A DNA stretch of 64,000 nucleotides from Rahnella woolbedingensis (GCF_003602095.1 NZ_RAHH01000008.1:153930-217929), one strand, 5' to 3'. Shown: positions 9,048 to 18,165, counted from the first letter of the stretch. Numbers and translations: made by a program. Notes: generated by a model from the letters alone, not told the origin.

Positions 9048-10102
9048 GTTATGACACCCGGATATTAGTGACCAACGTTTTGAATAATATTATAAAATCT
9101 CAAAAAGGCCGTTCCCGTACGGCTACGCTCGAAGATGTCGCTCAGGCCGCCGGACTTTCTCCGATGACGGTCAGCCGCGCCTTAAACAATCCCAAAGTTG
9201 TCCGCCCTGCGACCATTGCCCGCGTGATGGAAGCGGTCAACAGCACCGGATACATCCCCAATATGCTGGCCGGTGGACTGGCGACCAGCCGCACCAAACT
9301 CATTGCCGTCGTCGTGCCGCAAATAAACAACAATATGTTTGTCGATACGGTGCAGGCGATCAGCGATCAGCTGGCGGTACGCGGTTATCACATGCTGCTT
9401 TGCATAGTCGGCTACGAGCCGGAAGACGAAACCGACATTGTCTCCACGCTGCTTTCCCGCCGTCCGGATGGCATTGTGCTGACCGGCATTCATCACACGT
9501 CAGAACTGAAAAGAATCATCCTGAACGCCAATATCCCGGTGGTGGAGATTTGGGATCTGACGCCGACACCGATTGATATGCTGATTGGCTTCTCGCACGA
9601 AAAAGTCGGCAACGCTATCGGTGAATACTTCGCTACCAGGGGATTTACGAACTTTGGCTTTATCTGCGCCTCGGATCGCCGCGCGATGGTGCGTAAAAAC
9701 GGCGCGATCAGCGTATTGCGGACCATTCCTGAGCACGATATTAAAGAAGTGATTGTCTCCCGTCCGGCAAATATGGAAGTCGGACGCCATGCACTGCGCC
9801 AGCTGCTCGACAGCGGTCACCACTTCGACGCCATCATTTGCAGCTCCGACACCCTGGCACAAGGCGCCATTATGGAAGCCGAGGCACAGGGTTTACGTGT
9901 CCCCGATGATTTCTCGGTAATCGGTTTCGCGGACCTGAATTTTGCCGCACACAACCGCCCCGCCATCACCACCGTCAGCGTCGATAAATGGGATTTAGGT
10001 ATCCGCGCGGCAGATATGCTGGCCGATAAAATCGAAGGTATCGCGGTTGCAGAGCCGATTGTCGACATGGGGTACCGGCTGGTGATTCGGGAGTCGGCTT
10101 AG
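9032..10102 (+). CDS. LacI-family (GntR-like) transcriptional regulator
   Basis: An N-terminal LacI helix-turn-helix (TLEDVAQAAGLSPMTVSRALNNP, from about residue 31) is followed by a hinge (IPNMLAGGLAT) and a periplasmic-binding-like sensor domain ending YRLVIRES. It most resembles the gluconate-type LacI regulators (GntR/IdnR). The gluconate dehydrogenase operon starts 527 bp downstream on the same strand, so control of that operon is a reasonable inference. The listed start is a TTG inside the palindromic operator and would give about 25 residues more than usual. GTG at 9068 or TTG at 9080 may be the true start; none has a strong ribosome site. Confidence 0.85.
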   Translation: MRKHSRYDTRILVTNVLNNIIKSQKGRSRTATLEDVAQAAGLSPMTVSRALNNPKVVRPATIARVMEAVNSTGYIPNMLAGGLATSRTKLIAVVVPQINNNMFVDTVQAISDQLAVRGYHMLLCIVGYEPEDETDIVSTLLSRRPDGIVLTGIHHTSELKRIILNANIPVVEIWDLTPTPIDMLIGFSHEKVGNAIGEYFATRGFTNFGFICASDRRAMVRKNGAISVLRTIPEHDIKEVIVSRPANMEVGRHALRQLLDSGHHFDAIICSSDTLAQGAIMEAEAQGLRVPDDFSVIGFADLNFAAHNRPAITTVSVDKWDLGIRAADMLADKIEGIAVAEPIVDMGYRLVIRESA

Positions 10103-10180
10103 GGTTTTTTAGCTTCGTGTTTAGCAGACCACACCTATACCCAAGCCCTGCACACTTCAGCACTAACTTTTGACTTTAAT

Positions 10181-10216
10181 ACCCCACCCCAACCCTCTCC
10201 TTCGCAGGGGAGTGAG
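10181..10216. repeat. C-rich short palindromic repeat-like unit
   Basis: The stretch starts ACCCCACCCCAACCCTCTCC and is followed by a pairing GGGGAG arm (CTCTCC ttcgca GGGGAG). It resembles the dispersed CCCTCACCCCAACCCTCTCCC-type repeats of gammaproteobacteria. Only one copy was seen in this window, so its repeat status rests on recognition rather than counting. Confidence 0.45.
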
Positions 10217-10295
10217 TTGTCCGCGTAATAAATTCAACTTTATATTTTTCCCCGCATAAATAAGCCGCAATTGAAATCAATTCTTATTTGTTAAA

Positions 10296-10311
10296 AATGT
10301 TAGCTAACATT
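10296..10311. promoter_or_regulatory. Perfect 16-bp palindrome, candidate operator
   Basis: AATGTTAGCTAACATT is its own reverse complement. Its ATGTT/AACAT arms match those of the palindrome at 9024-9047, but the centre is 2 bp shorter. It is also close to the gluconate-regulator box ATGTTACCGGTAACAT known for GntR. It lies about 320 bp before the first gluconate dehydrogenase gene. Confidence 0.6.
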
Positions 10312-10629
10312 CATAACAACAAATAACACAAACTTTCCGTACGCAATTATATTGATCTAAATTCAGCCAATGAAGTGATAAAGAATCCTTAGATAAATGA
10401 TGCTATTCACCCTCTCGCCCATCAAAATACATCCACTTCATAACTCACTGTTATAGATGATCTTTAAATCAAATTCGAACTGTAAAACACATCGAAATAT
10501 TGACCACCTCACAGTTGCCATGGAATTTATTCATTTATTTTGGATGTAGCGGTGATATTATAAATTTGTACCCAAAAATAATAATAATTAACCCAAACTT
10601 AACATCAGGCATGTGAGAGTCGTAATTGT

Positions 10630-11355
10630 ATGCTCCTTCAAAAAAAAACTACCCGTCGCAAGTTTTTACTTGGGTCGCTGATGGCTTTGCCTGTCGGCAC
10701 CATCATGATGAAAGGACTGTCAGCGGCACAAGCTGCGGAAATGGCGGCCCCGGATTTACTCGATTATAAACCGATCTTTTTCAGCGCCGATGAGTGGCAA
10801 TTTATTATGGCCGCTGCTGACCGTCTGATCCCCGCTGGCGGCAAAGGCAAAGCGCCGGGCGCGCTGGAAACCAACGTGCCGATTTTTATCGATCAGCAGA
10901 TGCATGGCGATTTTGGTGAAGAAATTTACATGCAGGGCCCGTTCAACGTACATGCTCCTGCCACGATGGGATATCAGATCCCGTTCCGTCCGCAGCAAAT
11001 CTATAAAACCGGCATTCGCATCGCGAACAGCTGGTGTCAGCAAAATCATCAGAAAGCCTTTCATGAACTTAACGATCAGGACAAAGACAACGTGCTGACG
11101 CAGCTTCAGAAAAACGGCATCAGGTTTGCGGATGCAGGCGAGGAAAATCTTGTCGCTTCGCAATTCTTCAGCGAACTGCTTTCAGATACCAAACACGGTT
11201 ATCTGGCGGATCCGATCTACGGCGGAAACAAAGGGATGAAGGCGTGGATCGCCATCGGATTCCCCGGCGCACGCGCCAGTTTTACCGAGTGGGTTAAGCA
11301 GCACAACGTCCCGTATCCGCTGGGGCCTGTGAGCCTGCAAGGCGCGCGCGCCTGA
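10630..11355 (+). CDS. Gluconate 2-dehydrogenase gamma (small) subunit, TAT-exported
   Basis: 241 residues of the gluconate 2-dehydrogenase subunit 3 family. The N terminus has a twin-arginine signal (TTRRKFLLG, a hydrophobic stretch, then AAQAAEMAA as probable cleavage region). In this enzyme class the small subunit carries the only TAT signal and is thought to carry the FAD subunit across the inner membrane as a hitchhiker. It is the first of three genes: gamma, flavoprotein, cytochrome c. The complex oxidises D-gluconate to 2-keto-D-gluconate on the periplasmic face and passes electrons to ubiquinone. Confidence 0.9.
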   Translation: MLLQKKTTRRKFLLGSLMALPVGTIMMKGLSAAQAAEMAAPDLLDYKPIFFSADEWQFIMAAADRLIPAGGKGKAPGALETNVPIFIDQQMHGDFGEEIYMQGPFNVHAPATMGYQIPFRPQQIYKTGIRIANSWCQQNHQKAFHELNDQDKDNVLTQLQKNGIRFADAGEENLVASQFFSELLSDTKHGYLADPIYGGNKGMKAWIAIGFPGARASFTEWVKQHNVPYPLGPVSLQGARA

Positions 11356-11399
11356 GTGCCCCGCTCTATCCCCTTTTCTGATGACTGACAGGATTTAAG

Positions 11400-13169
11400 A
11401 TGGCAAAAGTAACGAAACCAGAAGTCGACGTCGTTGTCGTCGGCCTCGGCTGGGCTGGCTCGCTGATGAGTATCGAGCTGGCAATGGCAGGCCTGACCGT
11501 TCGGGCACTCGAACGCGGCGGCGATCGCGGATACGAAGAATTTGCATACCCGAAACCGGCGGACGAATACGCCTACGCGGTGCGCAACAAAGTCATGGCG
11601 ACTCCGGCAGAAGCCGCTGTCACTGTGCGTTACAACATGAGTGAAACCGCCCTGCCGACCCGTAAATGGGGCGCATTTGCGCCGGGTACCGGTGTGGGCG
11701 GTTCCGGTCTGCACTGGACGGCTGTTCTGATCCGCCCGACGCCGACTGATTTAAAACTCAAAACTTACGCGGACGTAGCTTACAAACCGGGCATCTTGCA
11801 GGAAGACATGCGGATCATGGATTTCCCGTTCACCTGGGATGAAATCGAGCCGTATTACACCAAGTTTGAGCATATCTGTGGCCAGTCCGGCAAAACCGGT
11901 AACCTGCGCGGTCAGATTATGGAAGGCGGTGACCCGTTCGAAGGGCCGCGCTCCGAACCGTATCCGCTCCCAGCGCTGGAAGATACGCTCAACAGCAGCA
12001 TGTTTGCTGAAGTCACCAAAAAAATGGGCTATCACCCGTTCCCGAACCCTTCCGCCTGCGTGTCCCGCGCGTGGACCAACCCGTACGGGAACCAGATCGC
12101 ACCTTGTAACTACTGCGGTTATTGCAGTAAATACCCGTGCCTGAACTACTCGAAAGCCTCGCCGCAAACCGCCGTGATGGACGCACTGAAACGCATGGAA
12201 AACTTCTCTTATGAAGTGCATGCCAATGTGCTGAAAGTCGAGTTGCACGATGATAAGAAAACCGCCAAAGGCGTGATCTACATGGATGCAGACGGCAACG
12301 AATGCTTCCAGCCGGCGAAAATCGTGGTGCTGAGCAGCTTCCAGTTCTGCAACGTGCGCCTGATGCTGCTGTCCGGCATCGGCAAACCTTACAATCCAAT
12401 CACCGAAGAAGGCGTGATTGGCCGTAACTATGCATTCCTGAGCAACGGCGGCTCAACGCTGTTCTTCAAAGACAAAAACTTCAACCCGTTCGCCACCGCG
12501 GGCGCCACCGGCCAGATGTTTAACGACATCTCTCCGGGCAACTTTGATGGCCCTTCTTTAGGGTTCATCGGCGGCGCGAAAATCCACAGTTCTCAGGCCA
12601 CCGGCACGCCAATCAGCACCTCGCTGCCAAAAGGCACACCTGCGTGGGGCACCGGCTGGAAAGAAGGGATGGAAGAATGGTACGGCCATTCGATGAAAAT
12701 CAGCATTACCACCACCTGCCAGTCGTATCGCGACATTTATCTGGATCTTGATCCGAACTACAAAGATGAATATGGCTATCCGCTGCTGCGCATGACTTTC
12801 GACTGGAAACAGAACGAACTCAAATTGCAGCAATACCTGAAGGGCATCGTCGGCAACATCACCAAAGAGCTGAACCCGGACAGCTACAGCGAAAGCTTCC
12901 TGCCGATGGACGCACACTTCGACCTGACCAAGTACGTTTCCACGCACAACGTGGGCGGCGCAGTGATGGGCGATAACCCGAAAACCTCGGCGCTGAACAA
13001 GTTCCTGCAAAGCTGGGATGTGCATAACGTCTTTGTGCCGGGTGGAAACGCCTTCCCGCAAAACTTCCAGGCCAACCCGACGGACACCATCGGCGCGATC
13101 ACCCTGATGGCGGCGCAGGCGATTAAAGATCAGTACCTGAAAAACCCTGGTCCACTGGTTCAGGCATAA
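11400..13169 (+). CDS. Gluconate 2-dehydrogenase flavoprotein (GMC oxidoreductase) subunit
   Basis: A 589-residue GMC oxidoreductase without its own signal peptide. The FAD dinucleotide fold is near the N terminus (VVVGLGWAGSLMSIELAMAG, then LERG). The C-terminal GMC segment includes STHNVGGAVMG, which holds the likely catalytic His, and FPQNFQANPTDTIGA with the partner Asn. A cysteine cluster at Cys220, 236, 239, 242 and 247 (APCNYCGYCSKYPC) matches the region that binds a 3Fe-4S cluster in related FAD glucose and fructose dehydrogenases, so an electron path FAD to Fe-S to haem is likely. It begins 44 bp after the gamma subunit gene, with AGGA upstream. Confidence 0.92.
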   Translation: MAKVTKPEVDVVVVGLGWAGSLMSIELAMAGLTVRALERGGDRGYEEFAYPKPADEYAYAVRNKVMATPAEAAVTVRYNMSETALPTRKWGAFAPGTGVGGSGLHWTAVLIRPTPTDLKLKTYADVAYKPGILQEDMRIMDFPFTWDEIEPYYTKFEHICGQSGKTGNLRGQIMEGGDPFEGPRSEPYPLPALEDTLNSSMFAEVTKKMGYHPFPNPSACVSRAWTNPYGNQIAPCNYCGYCSKYPCLNYSKASPQTAVMDALKRMENFSYEVHANVLKVELHDDKKTAKGVIYMDADGNECFQPAKIVVLSSFQFCNVRLMLLSGIGKPYNPITEEGVIGRNYAFLSNGGSTLFFKDKNFNPFATAGATGQMFNDISPGNFDGPSLGFIGGAKIHSSQATGTPISTSLPKGTPAWGTGWKEGMEEWYGHSMKISITTTCQSYRDIYLDLDPNYKDEYGYPLLRMTFDWKQNELKLQQYLKGIVGNITKELNPDSYSESFLPMDAHFDLTKYVSTHNVGGAVMGDNPKTSALNKFLQSWDVHNVFVPGGNAFPQNFQANPTDTIGAITLMAAQAIKDQYLKNPGPLVQA

Positions 13170-13184
13170 GCGGAGATGAACACG

Positions 13185-14456
13185 ATGAAACTCAAAAGTT
13201 TATTTATCGCTAACGCCTTGCTGCTCGGTGCGGGTTTTATGGCGAATGCGCAGGCGGATTCCAGTGCACAGCCCGATAACGCGGCGCTGATTAAACAAGG
13301 CGAATATGTGGCGCGTCTCGGCGACTGCGGCGCGTGCCATACCGTCGCAGGCAAACCATCGTTCTCCGGCGGGCTGGCGATCAACTCCAATCTGGGCACC
13401 ATTTATTCGACCAACATTACGCCGGATAAAGACCACGGCATTGGCGGTTATACCGAAGCGCAGTTCTCGGATGCAGTACGTAAAGGCGTTCTGCCGGACG
13501 GTACCCGTTTGTATCCGGCGATGCCTTATCCGGATTACGCCAAAATTAACGATGAAGATATGCACGCGCTCTACGTTTACTTTATGCAGGGCGTAAAACC
13601 GAGCGCGGAACAGCCACCGGAAACGGATCTGAGTTTCCCGTTCAGTCAGCGCTGGGGCATGCGTTTCTGGAACTGGGCGTTTGCGTCTGATAAGCCCTTC
13701 CGGCCAATCGGTGGTGCTTCTGAACAGGTAAACCGTGGCGCGTATCTGGTGGAAAGTCTCGGGCACTGCGGCAGTTGCCATACCCCGCGCGGCTTCGGCA
13801 TGAACGAAAAGGCACTCGACAGCAGCGACTCTGATTTCCTGGCGGGCGGAAGCCTGAATAACTGGGATGTGCCTTCCCTGCGCGGTGTCGCGCACTGGAA
13901 TGAGCAAGAAATCGTCGACTATCTGGGCAAAGGACGTAATGATAAAGCGGCGGTTGGCGGTGAAATGACGTCTGTGGTGGAAAACAGCACCGCTCACATG
14001 ACCGATGATGACCTCAAAGCCATCGCGGCGTACATCAAATTCCTGGGTGGCAACCCGCCGGTTCCGGCAGAGGACACGCAAAAAGCCAGCGCGACCGAAG
14101 CCAAACTGACCGCGGCGAAAAACCTCAGCGAAGGCGAGCGTTTGTATCTGGATAACTGCGGAGCCTGCCACTTTGTGACCGGCAAAGGCGCACCGGGCGT
14201 GTTCCCGCAGCTGGATCAGGCAACGATTGTGAATGCGAAAGACCCGACCGGGTTGATCCACACTATCCTCGCGGGCGCACAGCAACCGTCCACCGCACGC
14301 GCACCGTCCACACTGGCGATGCCGGGCTTTGCAAACCGTCTGACTGACGAAGAAGCGGCGCAATTGTCGACCTTCATCCGTCAGGGCTGGGGCAACAACG
14401 CACCGGCGGTAACGGCCAAAGACGTCAGCGAAGTCAGAAAAACCCTGACGAAGTAA
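13185..14456 (+). CDS. Gluconate 2-dehydrogenase tri-haem cytochrome c subunit
   Basis: A 423-residue secreted cytochrome with three haem c sites: CGACH (48-52), CGSCH (195-199) and CGACH (325-329). A Sec signal peptide (MKLKSLFIANALLLGAGFMA, cleaved near NAQAD) directs it to the periplasm. It takes electrons from the flavoprotein and passes them to the quinone pool. The C terminus lacks an obvious transmembrane anchor. The ATG at 13185 is preferred over 13176, because GGAG at 13172-13175 is 9 nt from 13185 but abuts 13176. The gap to the flavoprotein gene is 15 bp, so the three genes form one operon. Confidence 0.93.
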   Translation: MKLKSLFIANALLLGAGFMANAQADSSAQPDNAALIKQGEYVARLGDCGACHTVAGKPSFSGGLAINSNLGTIYSTNITPDKDHGIGGYTEAQFSDAVRKGVLPDGTRLYPAMPYPDYAKINDEDMHALYVYFMQGVKPSAEQPPETDLSFPFSQRWGMRFWNWAFASDKPFRPIGGASEQVNRGAYLVESLGHCGSCHTPRGFGMNEKALDSSDSDFLAGGSLNNWDVPSLRGVAHWNEQEIVDYLGKGRNDKAAVGGEMTSVVENSTAHMTDDDLKAIAAYIKFLGGNPPVPAEDTQKASATEAKLTAAKNLSEGERLYLDNCGACHFVTGKGAPGVFPQLDQATIVNAKDPTGLIHTILAGAQQPSTARAPSTLAMPGFANRLTDEEAAQLSTFIRQGWGNNAPAVTAKDVSEVRKTLTK

Positions 14457-14472
14457 TCAGTCTTGCAGGCTC

Positions 14473-14504
14473 AAACGGCTTTCCTCGCGGAAGGCCGTTT
14501 TTTT
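14473..14504 (+). terminator. Intrinsic terminator after the gluconate dehydrogenase operon
   Basis: A 12-bp stem from AAACGGCTTTCC to GGAAGGCCGTTT, with one G-U pair and a TCGC loop, runs into a T-rich tail. It starts 17 bp after the cytochrome stop codon. Confidence 0.9.
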
Positions 14505-14516
14505 GCCTGATAAAAT

Positions 14517-15902
14517 TTAGGCAGATGGCTCACGGTAAACTACCACGCAGTTACGTCCACTTTGCTTCGCCTGATACATCGCAGCATCCGCTTTCGCCAC
14601 GCAACCTTCCGCCGTTTCATCTGCGTCCACCATAAAATAGACGCCCACGCTGATAGTCACCTGTTCGGGGATCGTTCCGCTAAAATCAGAGGTTTCGTGC
14701 TGAGACACGTTAATGCGAAAACGTTCTGCGATGGCACAGACTTCCTCTTGGGTGGCGCCGATCACGAATGCGGAAAATTCTTCGCCACCGATACGGGATG
14801 GAATATCTTCATCACGCAGAGAACGGGCTAACGTATACGCGACATATTTAATGACTTCGTCACCTTTGATATGTCCGTAGGTATCATTGAAATGTTTAAA
14901 ATAATCAATATCGGCTACCAGCACGGCCAGATTAACGCCGCCCGTGTTTTTATTATCAAAATAACCCTTCATGGCATCATAATAATAGCGGCGGTTATAC
15001 AAATTGGTCAGAGGATCCCGAATTGAAGACTCATAAGACACGCGGTATTTTTTCAACGTTTTCTTATAAACGACAAAAATGTCGTACAGTAAAACCGTCA
15101 CAATAAAGAACGTGGATAACACTTCAAAAAATCGGGCGCTGCGCCAGGCAAAAGAATTGATATAGATGCTACTGTGCAATATCACCACATTGCCGAAATA
15201 GGAAATACAACTTAGCCCGATAGCCAACCAGAACGTATTTTTAAGCCGGGTCACATAAGCAATCAGCACCGTCGCCAGCGCCCAGGACAATGCAACGATG
15301 TAGCCAATTTTACCTGACCAGAGCTTGCTGTAATTGCGCTCATCGGCAGAAACAATATCCAGTCCGATCAGCGAATTTTCACTGGAGAGCATATAAGTCA
15401 GGACAAACAGCAGCAAACTTACCACCAGCATCATGCTCAGCACCAGCCGGTGGTTGAGCTGAATGCTGTCCCTGCGCCGGTAGAGATAAGCAGTCAGGAC
15501 AAACACGGCGGCCATGGTGATACTACGGAAAATCCAGTAAATGGAGAGATCATTCAGGTTACCCTCAATGACTGAACCCGCCATAAAAACGCCCGGATAA
15601 TAAAGCAGTTTGCAGACCAGATACAACGCTGAGAGGGAGTACGCAAAGGACAGCACAGCCATATACAGCTTTTTTCTGTTCGCCATGTATTGCATCAGCA
15701 TAAAGAAGGCAATAAGCGCATGGAGCACAAATAAAATCGCCGTCGTGACCGGGTATAAAGATTCCGCAGACGGGATCTCACGCATATAATACCGGTGAGT
15801 TATCACCGAGAAAGGCACCAGCACCACGACAATATATAAGAAGAACACCATGAAATTCATCTTACGCTTATCTTCAACATCAAATAACTTCATATCAGAC
15901 AT
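14517..15902 (-). CDS. Membrane diguanylate cyclase (GGDEF)
   Basis: 461 residues. About eight hydrophobic segments fill residues 15-285 (a MASE-type membrane sensor). A GGDEF domain follows, starting at DPLTNLYNRRYY, with the active-site motif RIGGEEF (GGEEF at 372-376). The inhibitory I-site RxxD (RDED) lies five residues before GGEEF, so product inhibition by c-di-GMP is expected. No EAL domain is present. It synthesises c-di-GMP from GTP in response to an unknown membrane signal. The frame is open to 16058, but the ATG at 15902 has GGAGAGGG directly upstream and begins just before the first helix. It is transcribed toward the gluconate dehydrogenase terminator. Confidence 0.9.
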   Translation of the reverse strand: MSDMKLFDVEDKRKMNFMVFFLYIVVVLVPFSVITHRYYMREIPSAESLYPVTTAILFVLHALIAFFMLMQYMANRKKLYMAVLSFAYSLSALYLVCKLLYYPGVFMAGSVIEGNLNDLSIYWIFRSITMAAVFVLTAYLYRRRDSIQLNHRLVLSMMLVVSLLLFVLTYMLSSENSLIGLDIVSADERNYSKLWSGKIGYIVALSWALATVLIAYVTRLKNTFWLAIGLSCISYFGNVVILHSSIYINSFAWRSARFFEVLSTFFIVTVLLYDIFVVYKKTLKKYRVSYESSIRDPLTNLYNRRYYYDAMKGYFDNKNTGGVNLAVLVADIDYFKHFNDTYGHIKGDEVIKYVAYTLARSLRDEDIPSRIGGEEFSAFVIGATQEEVCAIAERFRINVSQHETSDFSGTIPEQVTISVGVYFMVDADETAEGCVAKADAAMYQAKQSGRNCVVVYREPSA

Positions 15903-16265
15903 CCCTCTCCGTTGGGAATAAATCCTTTTCGTCATGCGGAAGATATTATCACAAACTGAAAAATCATGAGCTTTGGCGAAAGTGTAATCCCTCTGATTAA
16001 ACCGCAGTATTTTGACCGCCATCATTTTAGACAGAAAAAAACAATTGAAATCAGCCACAAAAAATATTGTTCAAAAATAAACTCACGCCTCTGACAAACA
16101 GCAGTGGGTTTATTTAAAAAAACACTACAGACCGATTGCTATTAGTTTTAAACATTTTTAATACCGCAAGAGGTGACGTACATTTTGATTATCTGCAAAA
16201 TTATCTGGTACAGTTCCCTGCTCGGTCTAAGATTTACTTCAGCTAACAGAAGGAAAACGCTGACT

Positions 16266-16793
16266 ATGATCCTTGAAACATCGCGGTTGCTGTTGCGACC
16301 TGTTGAGGCTGAAGATATCTTTTCTCTTTTTGCAATTTATGGCGATCCGCAAACGAACCTGTTTAATCCGCGCGGCCCGCTCAAAGACATGGCGGCGGCG
16401 CAGGAAAAACTGAACGGTTGGTTACAGGCATGGCCGGATCACGGCTTCGGCCATTGGGCGATAACACGGAGTCACAAGCCTGAGGAAATTATCGGTTTTG
16501 GTGGGTTGGGCGTTCGTGAAGGCTACGAAAATCACCGGGTGTTTCTTGGCTATCGCTTTGCAACCAGCGCGTGGGGAAAAGGGCTGGCAACGGAATTTGC
16601 CAGCGCGGCGCTCAATGCCGGTTTTGAGAAACTGGGTATTGCGAGGATCTCCGCGACCGTGCGGGAAAATCATCTGGCTTCTCAGCGCGTTCTGGAGAAA
16701 ATCGGCATGCAAAAAGTCGGTTTTGAAGGTGATCCGGTACATGGTGTGGGCAGTTACCTTTACCGGCAAACGGACCACCGGACAACCCGCTGA
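16266..16793 (+). CDS. GNAT-family N-acetyltransferase (RimJ/RimL type)
   Basis: A 175-residue GNAT protein. The start ETSRLLLRPVEAEDI is typical of the RimJ/RimL branch. The acetyl-CoA pyrophosphate loop region is YRFATSAWGKGLATEFASAAL, followed by a VRENHLASQRVLEKIGM helix as in ribosomal-protein alanine acetyltransferases. The substrate is unknown. The ATG at 16266 is preferred over the upstream open frame, because AAGGA lies 11 nt before it and the family start aligns there. Its stop codon lies inside an inverted repeat shared with the convergent gene. Confidence 0.85.
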   Translation: MILETSRLLLRPVEAEDIFSLFAIYGDPQTNLFNPRGPLKDMAAAQEKLNGWLQAWPDHGFGHWAITRSHKPEEIIGFGGLGVREGYENHRVFLGYRFATSAWGKGLATEFASAALNAGFEKLGIARISATVRENHLASQRVLEKIGMQKVGFEGDPVHGVGSYLYRQTDHRTTR

Positions 16794-16807
16794 TCATTAT
16801 GATCAGC
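16789..16807. repeat. 19-bp inverted repeat containing both convergent stop codons
   Basis: GCTGATCAT and ATGATCAGC arms flank a single T. The GNAT stop (16791-16793) and the hexapeptide acetyltransferase stop (16803-16805, minus strand) both lie inside. It could form a short hairpin in either transcript, but it has no T-run. Confidence 0.6.
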
Positions 16808-17432
16808 AGGAGGCCAGCGCCTCTACGTCGCCCGCGGTGACCAACGCCAGATGGGCGGTAATCTTTTCGACCGGCCAGTTCCACCAGGCAACCTGTTCCA
16901 GGCGGGCGATGGTTTCACTGTCAAAGCGGTACCGGATGACTTTAGCTGGATTGCCTCCCACAATGGCATACGCTGGAACATCGCCGGTGACCACCGATTT
17001 CGATGAAATAATGGCACCGTTTCCGACCTGAACGCCCGGCATAAACAGGGCTTCATAACCAATCCAGACGTCATGCCCGATCATCGTGTCGCCTTTATAA
17101 GGTAAGTCTTCCGCGGCGGGCGTCACCTTTTCCCATCCGTTGCCAAAAATCTGAAACGGATACGTCGAAATGCCAGACAGCTTGTGATTGGCTCCGTTCA
17201 TGATGAATTTGACCCCGCGAGCCAGCGCACAGAACTTCCCAATCACCAGCTTATCGCCAATAAACGGAAAGTGATAAAGCACATTGCGCTCGAAATCTTC
17301 TGAATCGACGGGATCGTCATAATAGGTGTAGTCGCCAATAATAATATTCGGATTGCTGACGGTGTTTTTGATGAAGCAGACTTGTGGAAATCCATCCATC
17401 GGATGCTTGTTATCAGGTGACGGACCAGACAT
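16803..17432 (-). CDS. CatB/Vat-type hexapeptide O-acetyltransferase (XAT family)
   Basis: A 209-residue left-handed beta-helix acetyltransferase with the xenobiotic acetyltransferase layout: IGDYTYYDDP early, FIMNGANHKLSGISTYPF holding the catalytic His (NGANH), GHDVWIGYEALFMPGVQVGNGAIISSKSVVT (hexapeptide repeats) and YAIVGGNPAKVIRYRF near the end. Vat and CatB members acetylate streptogramins or chloramphenicol, but most chromosomal relatives have unknown acceptors, so resistance should not be assumed. Active as a trimer with acetyl-CoA. Convergent with the GNAT gene, stop codons 9 bp apart. Confidence 0.88.
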   Translation of the reverse strand: MSGPSPDNKHPMDGFPQVCFIKNTVSNPNIIIGDYTYYDDPVDSEDFERNVLYHFPFIGDKLVIGKFCALARGVKFIMNGANHKLSGISTYPFQIFGNGWEKVTPAAEDLPYKGDTMIGHDVWIGYEALFMPGVQVGNGAIISSKSVVTGDVPAYAIVGGNPAKVIRYRFDSETIARLEQVAWWNWPVEKITAHLALVTAGDVEALASC

Positions 17433-17555
17433 GTAATCTCCTTATATAAATGATCTGAGGGTTCATGGATCTGACCCTATTAAGAGTCATGGTACATGAA
17501 GTCTATTTTAGAGGATAATCGCAGGCAATCGAATCAAACTACAAGGAACCGGCGA

Positions 17556-18155
17556 ATGACACAGCCACTTGCGCCAGAAGATTATTACACCGAAAAATAC
17601 GGCCTGACCCGTACCCATTCTGAAATTCTCAATGCGGTAAATTATGTTCAGCCGGGAAAAGCGCTGGATTTAGGTTGTGGCAGCGGGCGTAACTCGCTGT
17701 ATCTCAACCTGAAAGGCTTTGATGTCACCGGCTGGGATAACAACGCGATGAGCGTCGCAAAAGTGAATGACATCATTGCGGCGGAATCCCTGCAAAACAT
17801 CGATATCAGCGAACAGGATCTGAACACGCATCGTTTCTCCGGCGAATATGATTTTATCTTTTCAACGGTGGTGATGATGTTCCTGCAACGCGACAGCATC
17901 CCGCACATTATTCAAGACATGCACGCTGCGACGAAAACCGGCGGCTATAACCTGATTGTGGCCGCGATGGACAGCCCGGACTACCCGTGTCCGTTGCCCT
18001 TCCCGTTCACCTTCCAGCCGGAAGAATTGCGTGATTATTACCGTGGCTGGGAAATCGTGAAATACAACGAGGACGTCGGCGAATTGCATAAACGCGACGA
18101 AAACGGTAACCGTTACAAACTGCGGTTTGCGACGCTGCTGGCGAAGAAGATTTGA
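17556..18155 (+). CDS. tehB: TehB-type SAM-dependent methyltransferase
   Basis: 199 residues (E. coli TehB 197). The SAM-binding motif I is [15 protein letters not shown], preceded by the TehB-typical [16 protein letters not shown]. Further characteristic stretches are [15 protein letters not shown] and [13 protein letters not shown]. TehB methylates tellurite and related chalcogen oxyanions to volatile products. The partner tehA is not adjacent. The ATG at 17556 has AAGGAA 7 nt upstream; the longer open frame to 17496 has no ribosome site. Confidence 0.9.
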   Translation: MTQPLAPEDYYTEKYGLTRTHSEILNAVNYVQPGKALDLGCGSGRNSLYLNLKGFDVTGWDNNAMSVAKVNDIIAAESLQNIDISEQDLNTHRFSGEYDFIFSTVVMMFLQRDSIPHIIQDMHAATKTGGYNLIVAAMDSPDYPCPLPFPFTFQPEELRDYYRGWEIVKYNEDVGELHKRDENGNRYKLRFATLLAKKI

Positions 18156-18165
18156 TGTGAAATAA

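Larger units (their letters stand above)
10103..10629. promoter_or_regulatory. Long A/T-rich leader before the gluconate dehydrogenase operon
   Basis: About 530 bp without a credible gene. It contains a C-rich repeat-like stretch (10181-10216), a perfect 16-bp palindrome (10296-10311), and then roughly 300 bp of A/T-rich sequence up to the dehydrogenase start. A promoter for the operon is expected here. No intrinsic terminator with a convincing T-run was seen after the LacI gene. Confidence 0.5.

Noticed and set aside
13200..14363. A 387-codon open frame on the minus strand
   Set aside because: It is antisense to the tri-haem cytochrome gene, whose CxxCH motifs and signal peptide are clear; the reverse frame shows no protein features.
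16803..17432. A chloramphenicol or streptogramin resistance gene
   Set aside because: The XAT fold is clear, but chromosomal homologs with no resistance are common and no mobile element or resistance context is nearby.
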